Assembly: GCF_030506365.1 (NCBI RefSeq)
Contig: NZ_CP073092.1
Coordinates: 372,001 to 436,000 of the forward strand
Source of the DNA: Corynebacterium tuberculostearicum
Lineage (GTDB): Bacteria > Actinomycetota > Actinomycetes > Mycobacteriales > Mycobacteriaceae
Direction: 5' to 3'
DNA: 64,000 bases
Part shown: one piece after another, positions 7,555 to 15,957 of the stretch
How positions within the stretch are numbered: the stretch's first letter is position 1
How the letters are laid out: every line of letters begins with the position of its first letter
Notes under the pieces: model-generated
Told to the model about the DNA's origin: nothing
The model's input: the letters and a program-made list of their open reading frames with translations, nothing else
Databases searched by the model: none
Translations under genes and position numbers: made by a program

Positions 7555-8136
7555 CTAGTACATCAACTCCCCGGAGAAGTCAGCGAATTCTGCCTCGGCA
7601 TCGGCGGGCAGTTCCTCTTGGCCGAAGGCACGCCAGATGCGCGAGGCGGTGGCCCGGGCCTGATCGCCCTTGCCGGTCACGGTGACCACCCAATCCTTGT
7701 TTTCATCCTTGCCGGTGCCGTCGAGGGAGAGGGCGGCGGTGGAGGAGGGGGCGTCGGCAAGCAGGAGTGCTCCATTCGTGCCGTCGAAGGTAGGGGCGTC
7801 GGCCGGCAGGGAAGCCATGGCGAGGGCGCGGACCATGCGACGCAAGGTGGTGGCATCGTCCTTGGCATCCTCGGTGAGAGTGGCCTGCACACTGACATCG
7901 CCGCAGGTCCAGCCGATGCTGGCGAGGGATTCATAATCGCGCTCGCAGTAGAGATCGGGAACGTCAATCTCCCAATCCTGGCTGGGCTCGGTCAGGGTGA
8001 CCTGCTCGACGTCCGCGGAGGAATCCGCCAGCGCCGCCTGCACAATTGTGGGCAGAGCGAGAACCACCGCCACGAACGCAATAACGGCGAGGAAAAGGCG
8101 CCGCGGATGCGCTGGAGGAAAGCGATAAAATTCCAT
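7555..8136 (-). CDS. Membrane-anchored protein of unknown function
   Basis: A 193-residue protein with an N-terminal transmembrane anchor (LFLAVIAFVAVVLALPTIV, about residues 14-32) and an acidic extracytoplasmic domain. That domain contains two cysteines (YCERDYES and GWTCGDV) that could form a disulfide. ATG at 8136 is preferred over the in-frame start at 8196, which would overlap the divergent peptidase gene. It is joined without a gap to the PrsW-like gene and could be its partner or substrate (inference). I do not recognise the family. Confidence 0.75.
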   Translation of the reverse strand: MEFYRFPPAHPRRLFLAVIAFVAVVLALPTIVQAALADSSADVEQVTLTEPSQDWEIDVPDLYCERDYESLASIGWTCGDVSVQATLTEDAKDDATTLRRMVRALAMASLPADAPTFDGTNGALLLADAPSSTAALSLDGTGKDENKDWVVTVTGKGDQARATASRIWRAFGQEELPADAEAEFADFSGELMY

Positions 8137-8165
8137 AGCCCACACCTTATCTTGCTGCTTTGACC

Positions 8166-8171
8166 TAGAGT
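8166..8171 (+). promoter_or_regulatory. -10 box for the M13 peptidase
   Basis: TAGAGT ends 7 nt before the ATG at 8179, which predicts a leaderless mRNA and decides against the in-frame GTG at 8170. Confidence 0.6.
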
Positions 8172-8178
8172 GGCAAGC

Positions 8179-10113
8179 ATGAAAGATCTTTATCAACTAG
8201 TCAATGGACCCTGGCTGGAAAGCCACGTCATTCCCGATGATCGCGGCGTGGATGGCACCTTCCACGCGCTGCGCGACGAAGCCGAAGAACTCGTCCATGA
8301 GATCGTGGACAAGGACACCGGTCGCCCGGGCAAGCTCTATGCCTCCTTTATGGATACCGAGGGAGTCAACGCGGCCGGCATGGCTCCATTGGACGCGGAT
8401 CTGGACCGCCTGAGCGCGGCCGACCCGGAAGAACTGGCGCAGCGCCTGGGTGAGCTTGAGCGCACCGGCGTCGGCTCCCCGGTGACCTTCTGGGTGTCCA
8501 AGGACTCCGGTTCCGAGGACGCCATTGCTTATGTCATCCAATCCGGCTTGGGCCTGCCGGATGAGGCTTATTACCGCGAGGAAGCCCACGCGGAAACGCT
8601 GAGCGCTTATGAAAAGCATGTGGCCGAGATGCTGGAATTCCTCGACCCAGCCCGCCTCTTTGGCCTGGGCGCCGAGGTAGCCGCCCACCGTATCGTCGCC
8701 TTGGAAAAGGAGCTGGCCGCTGGCCATTGGGACGTGGTCTCCACCCGCGATGCGGTCAAGACCTATAACCCCTGCGAATTTAGCGAGCTGCCCACCATGA
8801 CCCGCGCTTTGCTCTCCGGCGGCAACCTGCCAGAGCACCGCGTGGTCAATATGATGCCGTCCTACCTCGAACACTTCGAGAGCCTCTTTACCACCGCGCG
8901 CATGGCCGATTGGCAGCTGTGGGCCACCTGGCACATCCTGCGCTCCCGCGCGGCCATGTTGCCGGAGGAAGTAGGCGCGAAGAACTTCGAGTTCTATGGC
9001 ACCAAGCTCTCCGGCGCTACTCAGCAGCGCGACCGCTGGAAGCGCGCCGTGGGCTTGGCCGAGTCCCTCGTGGGTGAAGAGATTGGCCAGGTATTCGTGG
9101 ATAAGCACTTCCCGGCCTCTTCCAAGCGCGAGATGGATGAGCTGGTGGACTACCTCATCGCCGCCTACCGTGAGCGCATCTCCCAGCTGGAATGGATGAC
9201 GCCCGCCACCCGCGAGCGCGCGCTGGAAAAGCTATCCCAGTTCAAGGCCAAGATTGGCTTCCCGGATTCCTGGCGCGATTACTCCGGCCTCGAGGTCTCT
9301 GGCAAGGGCGCGGACCTGCTGGCCAATGCCCGCGCCGGCTCCGCCTTCTCCCATGACTTTGAGCTGGCCAAGATTGGCAAGCCGGCCGACCGCGATGAAT
9401 GGGTGACCACCCCGCAGACGGTCAACGCCTTTTATAACCCGGTGGTCAATGACATCACCTTCCCAGCCGCCATCCTGCGCCCGCCGTTTTATAACCCGGA
9501 TGCCGATGCCGCAGAAAACTTCGGCGCCATCGGTGCCGTCATCGGCCACGAGATCGGACATGGCTTTGATGACCAGGGCTCGCAGTTTGATGGCCAGGGC
9601 AACCTGAACTCCTGGTGGTCCGAGGAGGACCGCGCGGCCTTTGACAAGCTCACCGCCAAGCTGGTGGAGCAGTTCAATGGCCAGGTACCGACGGTGCTCA
9701 AGGAGACCGGCATCGAATCTACCGGGGTGAATGGCAGCTTTACCCTGGGTGAGAATATCGGTGACCTCGGCGGCCTGGGCATCGCCGTGGTGGCTTTTAA
9801 GAATTACTGCGCCGATAAGGGCATTGACCTGCAGGGCAAGGAGGAGAAGTTCGAGGTAGACGGCGCCGAGCCGGAGTTGGCTGAGCACACCTACAACGGC
9901 CTGCAGCGCTTCTTCCTATCCTGGGCCCGCGTATGGCGCACCGCCATCCGCCCGGAGATGGCCACCCAGTACCTGGCCATTGACCCGCACTCGCCGGCGG
10001 AGTTCCGCTGCAACCTCATCGCTGCCAATATCGCGGAGTTTTACGAGGCCTTTGACGTAGCGGAGGATTCCGCGATGTACATTGCGCCAGAGGACCGCGT
10101 CACCATCTGGTAG
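8179..10113 (+). CDS. M13-family (neprilysin/PepO) zinc metallopeptidase
   Basis: A 644-residue endopeptidase. Zinc ligands are His457 and His461 in HEIGHGFDD with catalytic Glu458, and Glu525 in the ENIGDLGG motif. The substrate-binding NAFYNP lies at 416-421. M13 enzymes cleave small peptides. No signal peptide is visible, so it is predicted cytoplasmic, like other actinobacterial PepO proteins. The start is set by the -10 box just upstream. It is transcribed divergently from the PrsW operon. Confidence 0.93.
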   Translation: MKDLYQLVNGPWLESHVIPDDRGVDGTFHALRDEAEELVHEIVDKDTGRPGKLYASFMDTEGVNAAGMAPLDADLDRLSAADPEELAQRLGELERTGVGSPVTFWVSKDSGSEDAIAYVIQSGLGLPDEAYYREEAHAETLSAYEKHVAEMLEFLDPARLFGLGAEVAAHRIVALEKELAAGHWDVVSTRDAVKTYNPCEFSELPTMTRALLSGGNLPEHRVVNMMPSYLEHFESLFTTARMADWQLWATWHILRSRAAMLPEEVGAKNFEFYGTKLSGATQQRDRWKRAVGLAESLVGEEIGQVFVDKHFPASSKREMDELVDYLIAAYRERISQLEWMTPATRERALEKLSQFKAKIGFPDSWRDYSGLEVSGKGADLLANARAGSAFSHDFELAKIGKPADRDEWVTTPQTVNAFYNPVVNDITFPAAILRPPFYNPDADAAENFGAIGAVIGHEIGHGFDDQGSQFDGQGNLNSWWSEEDRAAFDKLTAKLVEQFNGQVPTVLKETGIESTGVNGSFTLGENIGDLGGLGIAVVAFKNYCADKGIDLQGKEEKFEVDGAEPELAEHTYNGLQRFFLSWARVWRTAIRPEMATQYLAIDPHSPAEFRCNLIAANIAEFYEAFDVAEDSAMYIAPEDRVTIW

Positions 10114-10139
10114 CCCCTTTAGCCGGTAGGCGGTGCGCG

Positions 10140-10145
10140 TAGGCT
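10140..10145 (+). promoter_or_regulatory. -10 box for the alpha/beta hydrolase
   Basis: TAGGCT ends 7 nt before the ATG at 10153; no Shine-Dalgarno sequence is present. Confidence 0.6.
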
Positions 10146-10152
10146 CGGTGGC

Positions 10153-11046
10153 ATGACTAACGCAGATGCTAACCAGGACCCGCACCGCCCGCTGGAGCCC
10201 GGCCAGGAATGGCACATCGGCGGCCAAGACCGCCAGATGGAGGAAAAGGAACAGCTCGAGCAGCTCGTTGCCTATATCGACGCCCACTATGACACCCCGG
10301 ATTTCCGCCCGCCGTGGGCCGGGGGCGGCTCCCCTGAGGCGGACCAATATTGCGCGCTCTTGCCGGATCGCATTACCCATGCGGCAATGATGGTGCTTGG
10401 TACTGCGGTGGATCATGCGCTGCCAGGTACTGCGTACACGGAAGGAATTAGCGTAGAAGAGTCCGAGGTGGGCGCCATTTTCCGGCCCACAAAGTCCACC
10501 GGCCGCTGGGCGGTGTCGCTCCACTCGGGCGGCTGGTGGCGCGGTGCTGGCCAGGCACTAGAGATGCAATGGCGCCCTGAGGTAGCAGCCGCCGCGCAGC
10601 TATCTGGCACCACCATTATTGACGTGGATTATCCGCTCGCCCCCGAGCACACCGTGGCAGAGATGGTCACTGCCGTGCAGCAGGCCATCGACTATGCCCG
10701 CGTGCAGGGCGCTTCTAGCGTTACTACCTGGGGTTATTCCTCCGGCGGGGCCCTGGCGGCGCTAGCGCCTGCCGACGCCCTCCTGCTCACCTTCCCCGAC
10801 TTCGGTGCCCTTGCACATCTGCCCGAGGACCTGCGCGCCGGATACGACATCCCGGCGGACCTATCTGAGTTAGGTCCGCACACCTTCGTGCAAACCGCAA
10901 CCGAGGATGAGATTGCCGCGCGCGTTTCCGTGCCCGGCGCCGCCGCGCGCGATTATGTTTCCACCCACCGCGTATCTACCCCGGCGGTGGCCCGGCAGCG
11001 CGTGCGGGATGCGGCCGCATTCCTGGCAGACGAGCTAGAAAAATAA
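10153..11046 (+). CDS. Alpha/beta hydrolase (HSL-like esterase)
   Basis: A 297-residue hydrolase. The oxyanion-hole motif is HSGGWWRG (about 124-131), a variant of the HGGG of hormone-sensitive-lipase-like esterases. The nucleophile elbow is GYSSG (194-198) with Ser196. DYPLAPEH (about 159-166) is the usual segment between them. The acid and histidine of the triad lie in the C-terminal third, but I cannot place them firmly. No secretion signal is seen. The substrate is unknown, probably a small ester. Confidence 0.8.
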   Translation: MTNADANQDPHRPLEPGQEWHIGGQDRQMEEKEQLEQLVAYIDAHYDTPDFRPPWAGGGSPEADQYCALLPDRITHAAMMVLGTAVDHALPGTAYTEGISVEESEVGAIFRPTKSTGRWAVSLHSGGWWRGAGQALEMQWRPEVAAAAQLSGTTIIDVDYPLAPEHTVAEMVTAVQQAIDYARVQGASSVTTWGYSSGGALAALAPADALLLTFPDFGALAHLPEDLRAGYDIPADLSELGPHTFVQTATEDEIAARVSVPGAAARDYVSTHRVSTPAVARQRVRDAAAFLADELEK

Positions 11047-11074
11047 CAATTCCCTGGAGGTTCCATGCTAAAAA

Positions 11075-11107
11075 GGAACTAGTTTCAATAGGAGTGCGAC
11101 TAGTTCC
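11075..11107. promoter_or_regulatory. Inverted repeat, probable operator
   Basis: GGAACTAGT (11075-11083) and ACTAGTTCC (11099-11107) are perfect 9-bp arms spaced by 15 bp. They end 2 bp before the ATG of the PepSY protein. No T-run follows, so an operator is more likely than a terminator. The regulator is not identifiable from this window. Confidence 0.55.
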
Positions 11108-11109
11108 GC

Positions 11110-12486
11110 ATGACCATATCCACTCATGGCGCGCTATCGCGCCTGCATAAATTCGCCGGCGTAATCATTGCGCCCTTCCTCATAGTCGCAGCATTAAGCG
11201 GGTTTCTCTATGCCTTGGCACCCACCTTTGAACCGTGGATTTACCACGATGAGGTAACCGCCACCGCGCAAGGCAGCCCGCGCAGCCTCGATGAACAGAT
11301 TGCCGCCGCCCAGCGCGAGCACCCAGATGGGCACGTGGTTCAGGTCGAGCCTTCCGAGGATCCGCAGGAAACCACCCGCGTGCTATTCGCAGACCCCAGC
11401 GCACCCAACGCCAGTTACACCCACGCCGTCTTTGTGGATCCGGTGGATCTGCATATCACCGGCGAACTACAACAATATGGCGGATCCCGCGCGCTACCCT
11501 TCCGTACGTGGGCCTCCAATGGCCACCGCACCCTGTGGCTGGGCGAGCCTGGCCGCCTCTATGCCGAACTTGCGGCCTCGTGGCTCGGTGCGCTGAGCAT
11601 CCTTGGCATTTACCTGTGGCTTAAGCGTAAGCAGAAGAATAGAAAGCGGCTTTCTAAGCCGCTGACGTTGCATGCCCGCGTGGGTGCTTGGTTGCTGCCG
11701 GGCTTCCTCTTCCTGACCGCCACCGGCCTGACGTGGTCGCTGGTGGCGGGTACCGCGATTGGCAAGGTGCGCGAGGAATTGAATTGGAAGGAACCGTCCG
11801 TGGCAACCTCCGTTGCGGAACTGGGCGCTAGCACTGAGACGGGGGAGCATTCCGGCCACGCTGGTCACAAGGGCCATGCGGGTCATGCGGGACACGAGGG
11901 TGCTGCGAAACTTGCCGGGGCCCAAACCGCATTGTCGGCAGCACGCAGCCAAGGATTGACCGGGGTTCTGGAGATGACCCCACCGGAAAAGCCAGGCGAT
12001 GCGTGGGGCGTGCGCGAGGCTCGTGCGGCCTTTAAGCTGCGCAGTGATGCCGTAGCAGTGACCCCGAACGGGGAGGTCATCGACCGCATCAATTCCGCCG
12101 ACTGGCCGCTTGCCGCACAGCTAACCTCGTGGCTCATCCAGCTGCACATGGGGACCCTCTTCGGTATCTATAGCCAGATTGCCTTGGCGGCGCTGGCCTT
12201 GGGACTGCTCGTGGTGAGTGGCGCAGGCTTGTGGATGTGGTGGACAAAGCCGCGCCGCGGCCTGCCCGAGCTAAAAATTACCCCCGCCGTGCTGGCGGGG
12301 GTGGTGGCCTATTCGATCATCGCGCCGCTCTTTGGCGCCTCGCTTGTGATCTTTTTCCTAGGCGATTGGGTTGTGCGGTGGTTGCGCGCCCCGCAGCGGG
12401 GCCGAGGCGCTGCCGCAGGTGAGACTACTCCTCGCCCTCGGGGCGAATCTTCATCTCGGAGTCTTGCCACAGACCGGAGCGGGTAA
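11110..12486 (+). CDS. PepSY-associated TM protein with His-rich loop
   Basis: A 458-residue protein of the PepSY/PiuB type. TM1 is at about 15-37 (FAGVIIAPFLIVAALSGFLY), TM2 at 155-170, TM3 at 195-215, and two more lie near 355-378 and 395-420. PepSY-like extracytoplasmic stretches follow TM1 and TM3. The loop at about 246-262 carries six His-Ala/Lys-Gly repeats (HAGHKGHAGHAGHEG), suggesting binding of iron, copper or zinc. Such proteins are often tied to siderophore-iron reduction. The last 20 codons overlap the 3' end of emb on the other strand, so the true C-terminus may be shorter if a frameshift exists. Confidence 0.82.
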   Translation: MTISTHGALSRLHKFAGVIIAPFLIVAALSGFLYALAPTFEPWIYHDEVTATAQGSPRSLDEQIAAAQREHPDGHVVQVEPSEDPQETTRVLFADPSAPNASYTHAVFVDPVDLHITGELQQYGGSRALPFRTWASNGHRTLWLGEPGRLYAELAASWLGALSILGIYLWLKRKQKNRKRLSKPLTLHARVGAWLLPGFLFLTATGLTWSLVAGTAIGKVREELNWKEPSVATSVAELGASTETGEHSGHAGHKGHAGHAGHEGAAKLAGAQTALSAARSQGLTGVLEMTPPEKPGDAWGVREARAAFKLRSDAVAVTPNGEVIDRINSADWPLAAQLTSWLIQLHMGTLFGIYSQIALAALALGLLVVSGAGLWMWWTKPRRGLPELKITPAVLAGVVAYSIIAPLFGASLVIFFLGDWVVRWLRAPQRGRGAAAGETTPRPRGESSSRSLATDRSG

Positions 12487-15400
12487 TGTCCTCATAATCG
12501 ATCTCGGCGGGGACTGGGGCATTGCCCTGTGAATCGGTACGCAGCTCGTACTTTTCAATGGCGCCCCAATCGCGGGCCCAGTCATTATTGAGGTAGCTCG
12601 GGATCTCGTAGGAGTAGTTGACCGCCTCCGCGGTGGACATGGCGCCACCGCCGGAGAAGGACTGGAAGTCCGTCAGCGAGGTCTGTGCCGAGGAATCCGG
12701 CAGGATGCGGTACTCCGGGATTTCCGTGACACCGGCAAAGTGGTCAAAGGTGCGCTGGCACGGGAACTGCAGGGCTACGGCCCAGTCCAGCAGCGCCGGG
12801 GTGTCTTTGGAGAACTGGTTATTGATGGTATCCAGCTCCGGTACGCGCGGCGGGGTAAAGGCCAGCCAATCTTCCTCATCGGTGGAATCATCCGTGGCTA
12901 CCAGGCGCACCACATTGGCGTCCTGCGGCAGCTTATCCAGCGGCAGGCGCAGGTTGCGCCACTTCGGCGTGGCGCCGACGGCGGAGAGTTCCTCCTCGCC
13001 GGTATTGGTGACCTCGCCGGAGTCATCGATGGTGCCGTACTCGAGGCTAAGCTCCATGCCTTCTTGCTCTACCCCGTTGACATCGTGGTGGTAGATATTG
13101 CCGGCTGCAGATACGGCGAGAACCGGGGTATTGTCCTTGACCTCTGGCAGGTTGTACCACTTAGTGGTCACCTCAGAGGTGGAGTCTTGGTCTTCGTTAT
13201 AGGAACCGAGCACCGGCACCTTGGTGTAATCCAGGTTGAACGGCAGGTGCATGGTGGAACCATTGACGCCCTGGGTGCCGCGCACGCCGCCCTCAGAGGT
13301 ATTGGTGGTTTCCTTGGACTTCTTTTCCTTCTTTTCCTTCGACTCCTGGGAATCGGCGGAATCGCTCGCGCCGCCGGATTCAGCATCCGCGCCGGAGGTA
13401 GCGGTCTCGGCGCTATGGGAGGAGGAATCGCTGGAGCCATCCGCGATGGCACCCACGGAGGCGGAGTTCTGGTTTTCCGGCTCGATGGATTCGGGGATGA
13501 AGTTCGGGTCGAAACCAGTGTGGGTTTCGTCCTCATCCACCAGGGAATCGCCCAAGTCGCCGTCCACCGGGGTCAGGAAGGAGTCATTGGTATTGGTCTC
13601 CACCATGGTCTGATCCGCCAGCGCGCAGGTATTGCCGCGCAGGGAAGCCAGGTTGCCCTTGCCCACGGAGTAGGAATCGGCCTGGGAGACGGTGGCCTTG
13701 GCAAAGGAAGCACAAGAAAGCGCTACCACGATGGCGCAGGCCAAGGCGATGGGCGCGGACATGATGCCGGCCGAGCGCGAGACCTTGGCGGCGGCATTCT
13801 TTTCAAACTCTGCGAGTGCGCCAGCCTCTTCCGCCTGGGACTTGCGGTAGCTATGGCGCAGGGACTGCACCACGCCGATGGCGAAGATGATGAGGGCGAT
13901 GGCGAGCAGCACCTTATTGGCCTCGATGGCCTTGAGCTGCACCGTGCGATCCCACCACGGAATGCCAAAGGAGGACACGTACCACCAGGCGTTCCAGCCG
14001 GCGAAGGAGATAGCGAGCAAGAAGACCACCGCGGCGATGGCGAAGGTGCGAGCGCGCGGCGACCGCAGCGCAAACTGGGAGAGCACCACGGCACCGAGGG
14101 CGGCGATGACACCGGCCACGCCGGCGTAGATGCCAAAGTGGTGGGTCCACTTGGTGGGGGTGAACATGAGGAAGAACATGGACAGCGCCACGATGATGAG
14201 CAGGCGCTGGGTCGGGCCGACGGCAGCACCAACGACGCGACGGTTCTTGATAAAGGCCGCCACGATGAGCACCAGGCAGAAGAGCATGGTGAAGACCGCG
14301 AAGCGGCGGGTCAGCGAGCCATCCACGGATTCCTGGAAGAGGGTGGAGTAGCGCGCGTACTCGGCGTACCACGGCAGGGAGGGGCCGACCTCGGAGCGCA
14401 CGCGGGTGGACTCCAGCACGGTAGATAGCGTCTGGTCGCCAAAGGCGGCGACCATGATGGCGGTGCCAGCGCTCAGGAACGGCGCAATGAGCGAAAGCCA
14501 GCCGAGGGCGCCACCGCCCATGGACGGCACGCGCTCGGCCATGGCGCGGAAGAGGTGCGGCAGGCTGACCAGGAACACGCCCACGGCAAAAAGGCCGGTG
14601 GGGCCGGCGGCCAGTGTGATGGTTGCGGCGATGGTGCCCACGGCCGCCGGAAGCAGGCGGCGGGTGGCAATGGCGCGCTCGAAGGAAGCCCAGGTAAACA
14701 TCACGCCGAGTGCCACGATGGGCTCTGGGCGGGTGCCGTTGTTATACGGCAGCCAGAAGGCCAGGAACATCAGCGCTGCGGTCCAGTGGGCGACCCGGCG
14801 GCCGTCGACAAGCTGGCCAAAGCGCGGCAGCATCTCGCGGGAGAGGATAAACCAGATGATGAGCCCGGAAATCAGGCCCGGCAGGCGCACGAAGACCGAG
14901 GCGGTAGAAATCTGGGAGAGCACGGCAACCAGGTCATAGTAAGGGGCACCAAAGGGTGCCTCTGGCACGCCGTACCAGCGGTAGTAATTGGCCATGTAGG
15001 TCGCGTGATCGAAGACGCGGCTCATGGAGAAGATGAAGCCATCATCGGAGGTATTGGCACCGAGGATGTACCAGAATCCCAAAATGGCGGCGACCACGCC
15101 ATCGAGCGGGCGCACCTTCTTCCACGTCTCGGGCATGAAGCCGAAGCGGCGGCCATCGAGGCGGTCGATGCGCCATAGGCAGAACAGGGACACGCCCACC
15201 ATGGCGATGCCCAGCCACATGGCAATGGTCTTGAGCAACGTCGGGGACGAGGTAAAGCGGGAGTTGATATCGACGTGGACATTGAGGCCGTCGTCAAGCA
15301 GGGCTTGCACGTCAGCCTTATCGTCGATTTCGGTATAGACGCCGGTGACCTGCGGGCGCAGATCCTCCTCGGTGGTCTTTTCATGCTCGCCTACGCTCAC

Positions 15401-15883
15401 GGAGGTGCCATCGCCCGTAGCGGAAATGTCAATTTTGGCGTCCTTGGGGAGCTTGGCTACCTCTTTGGCGTTGAGGGTAAGCAGCACCTCATCCAAGGAG
15501 ACAACAGAGAGGCCCTCGTCATTCGCGCGGACGAAAAGGCCGCGGTTGGAGGCCTTCTTGGACTCCGGTGGGACGGTGCCGTAGACCATGGACTGGCCCT
15601 CGCGCAGTTCATCGACTGCGGAGATGGGGATGGTGGCCTTCAGGTCCTCTGGGGCGACGGAAATGAGCGGCGCGTTGATGGACTGCACGGAATCATGCTG
15701 CGGCCAATCATAAGAGGACTGGGTTTGGGTCACCGGCAGTAGCGGGGTCGCTACAAAACACAGGAAACCAATCAGCCCGGCAATGATTGCGGTCCACCGC
15801 AGGCCCGCGGGGGCGGCGGTGAAGCGGGAGCCGGCAGCGGCAGGTCGCGCTTGGGTGGTATTCGTAGTGAGGCTATCTGACAC
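12425..15883 (-). CDS. emb: Arabinosyltransferase Emb (GT53)
   Basis: A 1152-residue arabinofuranosyltransferase of the EmbA/B/C family, the ethambutol target. It transfers arabinose from decaprenyl-phosphoryl-arabinose to cell-wall arabinan outside the membrane. TM1 is at about 28-48, and an extracytoplasmic N-terminal domain follows. The GT-C motif TSDDGFIF (about 279-286) lies in the first loop of the membrane domain, and about a dozen helices run to about 715. The C-terminal carbohydrate-binding domain ends in SEMKIRPEGEE. A Ser/Glu/Lys-rich stretch (about 795-865) sits between them. It lies downstream of aftA, 74 bp away. Confidence 0.95.
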   Translation of the reverse strand: MSDSLTTNTTQARPAAAGSRFTAAPAGLRWTAIIAGLIGFLCFVATPLLPVTQTQSSYDWPQHDSVQSINAPLISVAPEDLKATIPISAVDELREGQSMVYGTVPPESKKASNRGLFVRANDEGLSVVSLDEVLLTLNAKEVAKLPKDAKIDISATGDGTSVSVGEHEKTTEEDLRPQVTGVYTEIDDKADVQALLDDGLNVHVDINSRFTSSPTLLKTIAMWLGIAMVGVSLFCLWRIDRLDGRRFGFMPETWKKVRPLDGVVAAILGFWYILGANTSDDGFIFSMSRVFDHATYMANYYRWYGVPEAPFGAPYYDLVAVLSQISTASVFVRLPGLISGLIIWFILSREMLPRFGQLVDGRRVAHWTAALMFLAFWLPYNNGTRPEPIVALGVMFTWASFERAIATRRLLPAAVGTIAATITLAAGPTGLFAVGVFLVSLPHLFRAMAERVPSMGGGALGWLSLIAPFLSAGTAIMVAAFGDQTLSTVLESTRVRSEVGPSLPWYAEYARYSTLFQESVDGSLTRRFAVFTMLFCLVLIVAAFIKNRRVVGAAVGPTQRLLIIVALSMFFLMFTPTKWTHHFGIYAGVAGVIAALGAVVLSQFALRSPRARTFAIAAVVFLLAISFAGWNAWWYVSSFGIPWWDRTVQLKAIEANKVLLAIALIIFAIGVVQSLRHSYRKSQAEEAGALAEFEKNAAAKVSRSAGIMSAPIALACAIVVALSCASFAKATVSQADSYSVGKGNLASLRGNTCALADQTMVETNTNDSFLTPVDGDLGDSLVDEDETHTGFDPNFIPESIEPENQNSASVGAIADGSSDSSSHSAETATSGADAESGGASDSADSQESKEKKEKKSKETTNTSEGGVRGTQGVNGSTMHLPFNLDYTKVPVLGSYNEDQDSTSEVTTKWYNLPEVKDNTPVLAVSAAGNIYHHDVNGVEQEGMELSLEYGTIDDSGEVTNTGEEELSAVGATPKWRNLRLPLDKLPQDANVVRLVATDDSTDEEDWLAFTPPRVPELDTINNQFSKDTPALLDWAVALQFPCQRTFDHFAGVTEIPEYRILPDSSAQTSLTDFQSFSGGGAMSTAEAVNYSYEIPSYLNNDWARDWGAIEKYELRTDSQGNAPVPAEIDYEDITRSGLWQDSEMKIRPEGEE

Positions 15884-15957
15884 GGCGATTAGTTTACGTC
15901 AGATAACCCCCTCGGCCCGCGGGCACACCCTGCCGCGGGCGGGAAGTGTGGGTGAAC

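Noticed and set aside
12740..14428. Long plus-strand frame (562 codons) over emb
   Set aside because: Antisense shadow of the conserved Emb gene; Gly/His-rich composition with no domain, an effect of high-GC codon usage.
15915..15940. GC-rich hairpin between aftA and emb as terminator
   Set aside because: The stem GCCCGCGG/CCGCGGGC lacks a T-run and the genes are in one direction with a short gap; read-through is more likely.
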